DNA of 7,277 nucleotides from a bacterium (GTDB lineage Bacteria > Tectomicrobia > Entotheonellia > Entotheonellales > Entotheonellaceae), in the NCBI GenBank assembly GCA_027294925.1, contig JAPULM010000021.1, forward strand, positions 1 through 7,277, read 5' to 3'. The translations under genes and the position numbers were made by a program. Shown here piece by piece: positions 6,022 through 7,277 of the stretch; within the stretch, counting starts at the first letter, position 1, and the number at the start of each line of letters is the position of its first letter. The notes below the pieces were generated by a model that did no database searches, was not told where the DNA came from, and worked only from the letters and a program-made list of their open reading frames with translations.

Positions 6022-6966
6022 TTACGTTACCTCCGCACGTCGTGAAATGCGCAATAAGACAAAAGCCACGGCCACCAGCAGCGGGAACAAAAACAACGCG
6101 ATCGCCGCACCTTCACCAAGGTCCCCGCCGTCAATTCCCTTGAAGAATGCCAGGCTTGCCAGGACCTGCGTACTCTCGTACGGACCGCCACGAGTGAGCA
6201 CATAGATGACGATCATGTCCGTAAAGGCGAACACAAAACCAAACAGGACCGCAACGGTCATGATGGGGGCAACCAGAGGAATGGTAATCTGAAAATGGTG
6301 ACGCCAAAAACCGGCCCCATCAACCTGCGCTGCATCGTTGATGTCTTGGGAAATAGATGTCAGGCCAGCCATGAGGATGACCGTCGCCAGGGGGAGCAGT
6401 CGCCAAACGTGTACAGTAATGATCGAAGACATGGCCAAGGCAGGTTTCCCGAGCCATATCAGCCGCGCCTCAGGAGTCAGAATGCCGATAGCCTGTAAGG
6501 TCCAATTCAGGACACTATAGATCGAATCCAGAATCCACAACCAGCCAATACTCCCTAGAGAAATCGGTGCCACCCAGGGGAGCAAGATCAAACACCGGAC
6601 CAGCCATTTTCCTCGGAAATCGACCACCAGGGCCTTGGCCAAGATATTGGCCAAGATCAGAATCAAAACCTGTGACAAGCAGGCAAACAGGAAGGTATTC
6701 TTCAGTGCGGTGGTAAATTGGGGCGTTTTGAGAATAGAAGCAAAATTTTTCAGGCCGACAAACTGCATTGAGGAGCTTCCGACCGTAATGTCGCTGACAC
6801 TGTAGTACAGCGCCAAGAGGAACGGGAAACCAATCAGGAGGGCAATATAGATCAACGCCGGGGCGATCATGACGCGCCCGAGCCAGTGTTCGTCATCCAG
6901 CCGGCGACTCATCCGTCCAGCGTTCACCGCACCAGAATCGGCCGTTTCGTGTGGGGTGGCGTCCAT
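6022..6966 (-). CDS. carbohydrate ABC transporter permease, MalF/UgpA type
   Basis: This inner-membrane permease subunit (314 residues) partners the adjacent MalG-type protein. A polar N-terminal tail of about 30 residues precedes the first membrane helix (about 33-55). The EAA loop reads DAAQVDGAGFWRHHFQITIP (211-230), with Asp in place of the usual Glu and the key G217 kept. The family signature LTRGGP is at 257-262. A GTG 21 bases upstream could also open the frame, but GGAGGAGG (6971-6978) lies four bases before the ATG at 6966 and would fall inside the longer reading, so ATG 6966 is chosen. The gene follows the ATPase gene after 101 bases and runs into the MalG-type gene with one base between them. 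Confidence 0.93.
   Translation of the reverse strand: MDATPHETADSGAVNAGRMSRRLDDEHWLGRVMIAPALIYIALLIGFPFLLALYYSVSDITVGSSSMQFVGLKNFASILKTPQFTTALKNTFLFACLSQVLILILANILAKALVVDFRGKWLVRCLILLPWVAPISLGSIGWLWILDSIYSVLNWTLQAIGILTPEARLIWLGKPALAMSSIITVHVWRLLPLATVILMAGLTSISQDINDAAQVDGAGFWRHHFQITIPLVAPIMTVAVLFGFVFAFTDMIVIYVLTRGGPYESTQVLASLAFFKGIDGGDLGEGAAIALFLFPLLVAVAFVLLRISRRAEVT
6030..6034 (-). promoter_or_regulatory. ribosome binding site for the MalG-type permease
   Basis: GGAGG lies within the last codons of the MalF-type gene and nine bases before GTG 6020. It favours that GTG over the ATG at 6008, which would be 21 bases away. This arrangement fits translational coupling. Confidence 0.5.
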
Positions 6967-6970
6967 CCTG

Positions 6971-6978
6971 CCTCCTCC
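6971..6978 (-). promoter_or_regulatory. strong ribosome binding site for the MalF-type permease
   Basis: GGAGGAGG on the minus strand sits four bases before ATG 6966. It fixes this start and argues against the upstream in-frame GTG. Confidence 0.7.
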
Positions 6979-7067
6979 GTCCACCACCTTATTAAGAGAG
7001 GGGTGGAAATTTCCGCATGTCGTACACTGCCGTCTGTTTTCGACCCCTTATTTGCGCTACGCCGTAC

Positions 7068-7277
7068 TTAGAGTGTCTGCGGGCTGGTTCTCAGGCCTGT
7101 GCTCCGGTCGAAAAATTTCAGATGTGCGTGACGGACGCCAAAGGTGTAGTGCTCTCCCGGTTGCAGCGTCAAGGATACGGTTGCCGGGAGACTTGCAATG
7201 ACCTTCTGGTCACCGAAGGCTGGCGCAAGCGTGCCGTATAGCAAGCGGTCTGCGCCAAGATGTTCGATACGCGTCAG
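7068..7277 (-). CDS. C-terminal end of an ABC importer ATPase, MalK/UgpC type (partial)
   Basis: The minus strand enters from the right edge with an open frame of 69 residues ending at TAA (7070-7068). It begins LTRIEHLGADRLLYGTL and continues through ASLPATVSLTLQPGEHYTFG to HLKFFDRSTGLR. From knowledge of the family, the xxEHLGxxxLLY start, the LxxGxxxxFGV strand and the HLxxFDxxTGLR ending are the C-terminal OB-fold (TOBE) regulatory domain of MalK/UgpC/MsmK ATPases. The nucleotide-binding domain lies outside the window. Its position upstream of two sugar-type permeases confirms it as the energising subunit of this importer. Confidence 0.87.
   Translation of the reverse strand: MTRIEHLGADRLLYGTLAPAFGDQKVIASLPATVSLTLQPGEHYTFGVRHAHLKFFDRSTGLRTSPQTL

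Noticed and set aside
7005..7014. GGAAATTTCC, a perfect 10-bp palindrome in the gap between the ATPase and MalF-type genes
   Set aside because: It is short, A/T-centred and inside an operon rather than at a promoter. A single copy is compatible with chance, so no operator is claimed.
1..7277. CRISPR arrays, tRNA or rRNA genes, riboswitches, complete insertion sequences
   Set aside because: No regularly spaced repeats, cloverleaf, rRNA-like segments or intact transposase genes were seen on either strand.

Overview
The window reads as an accessory stretch of a bacterial chromosome of moderate G+C. Shine-Dalgarno sites, short gene spacing, a bacterial ABC sugar-type importer, a soluble class I-type P450 and a cyclophilin without a signal peptide all point to a bacterium. 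The Amidohydro_2 plus GlcG/HbpS pair and the dispersed intergenic repeat suggest a metabolically versatile environmental lineage (proteobacterial or Tectomicrobia/Entotheonella-like). That placement is inference from gene content and is not proven here.

Layout, left to right. Bases 2-154 hold the G+C-rich 3' end of an unidentified plus-strand gene. Bases 188-274 carry a short minus-strand remnant that matches the C-terminal end of class III adenylate/guanylate cyclase-type proteins. A candidate sigma70 promoter (357-385) leads into a plus-strand operon: a PF04909 amidohydrolase (439-1899), a GlcG/HbpS (DUF336) protein (1942-2337), and a decayed carboxymuconolactone decarboxylase-family gene (about 2344-2707) that has lost its N-terminus and carries two frame changes. 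A strong hairpin terminator (2746-2788) closes the unit. A cytoplasmic cyclophilin-type peptidyl-prolyl isomerase follows (2905-3369), then a possible 42-residue small ORF (3444-3572), then a complete cytochrome P450 (3628-4911).

Bases 4912-5165 separate convergent transcription units. They contain a dispersed-repeat-like C/T-rich palindrome bounded by a 9-bp inverted repeat. The rest is on the minus strand and is read right to left: the C-terminal end of a MalK/UgpC-type ATPase (cut by the window edge), a MalF/UgpA-type permease and a MalG/UgpE-type permease. Together these form an ABC importer operon, probably for a sugar or polyol. No solute-binding protein lies in the window.

How the genes work together: the importer genes are clearly one machine. 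The amidohydrolase, GlcG/HbpS and broken CMD genes look like a former small-molecule catabolic cassette whose third member has been lost; their substrate cannot be read from sequence. The P450 and cyclophilin show no obvious functional tie to either unit. I did not find a convincing new defence, CRISPR or RNA system. The most notable observations are the two hidden gene remnants (cyclase tail and CMD gene) and the bounded intergenic repeat.
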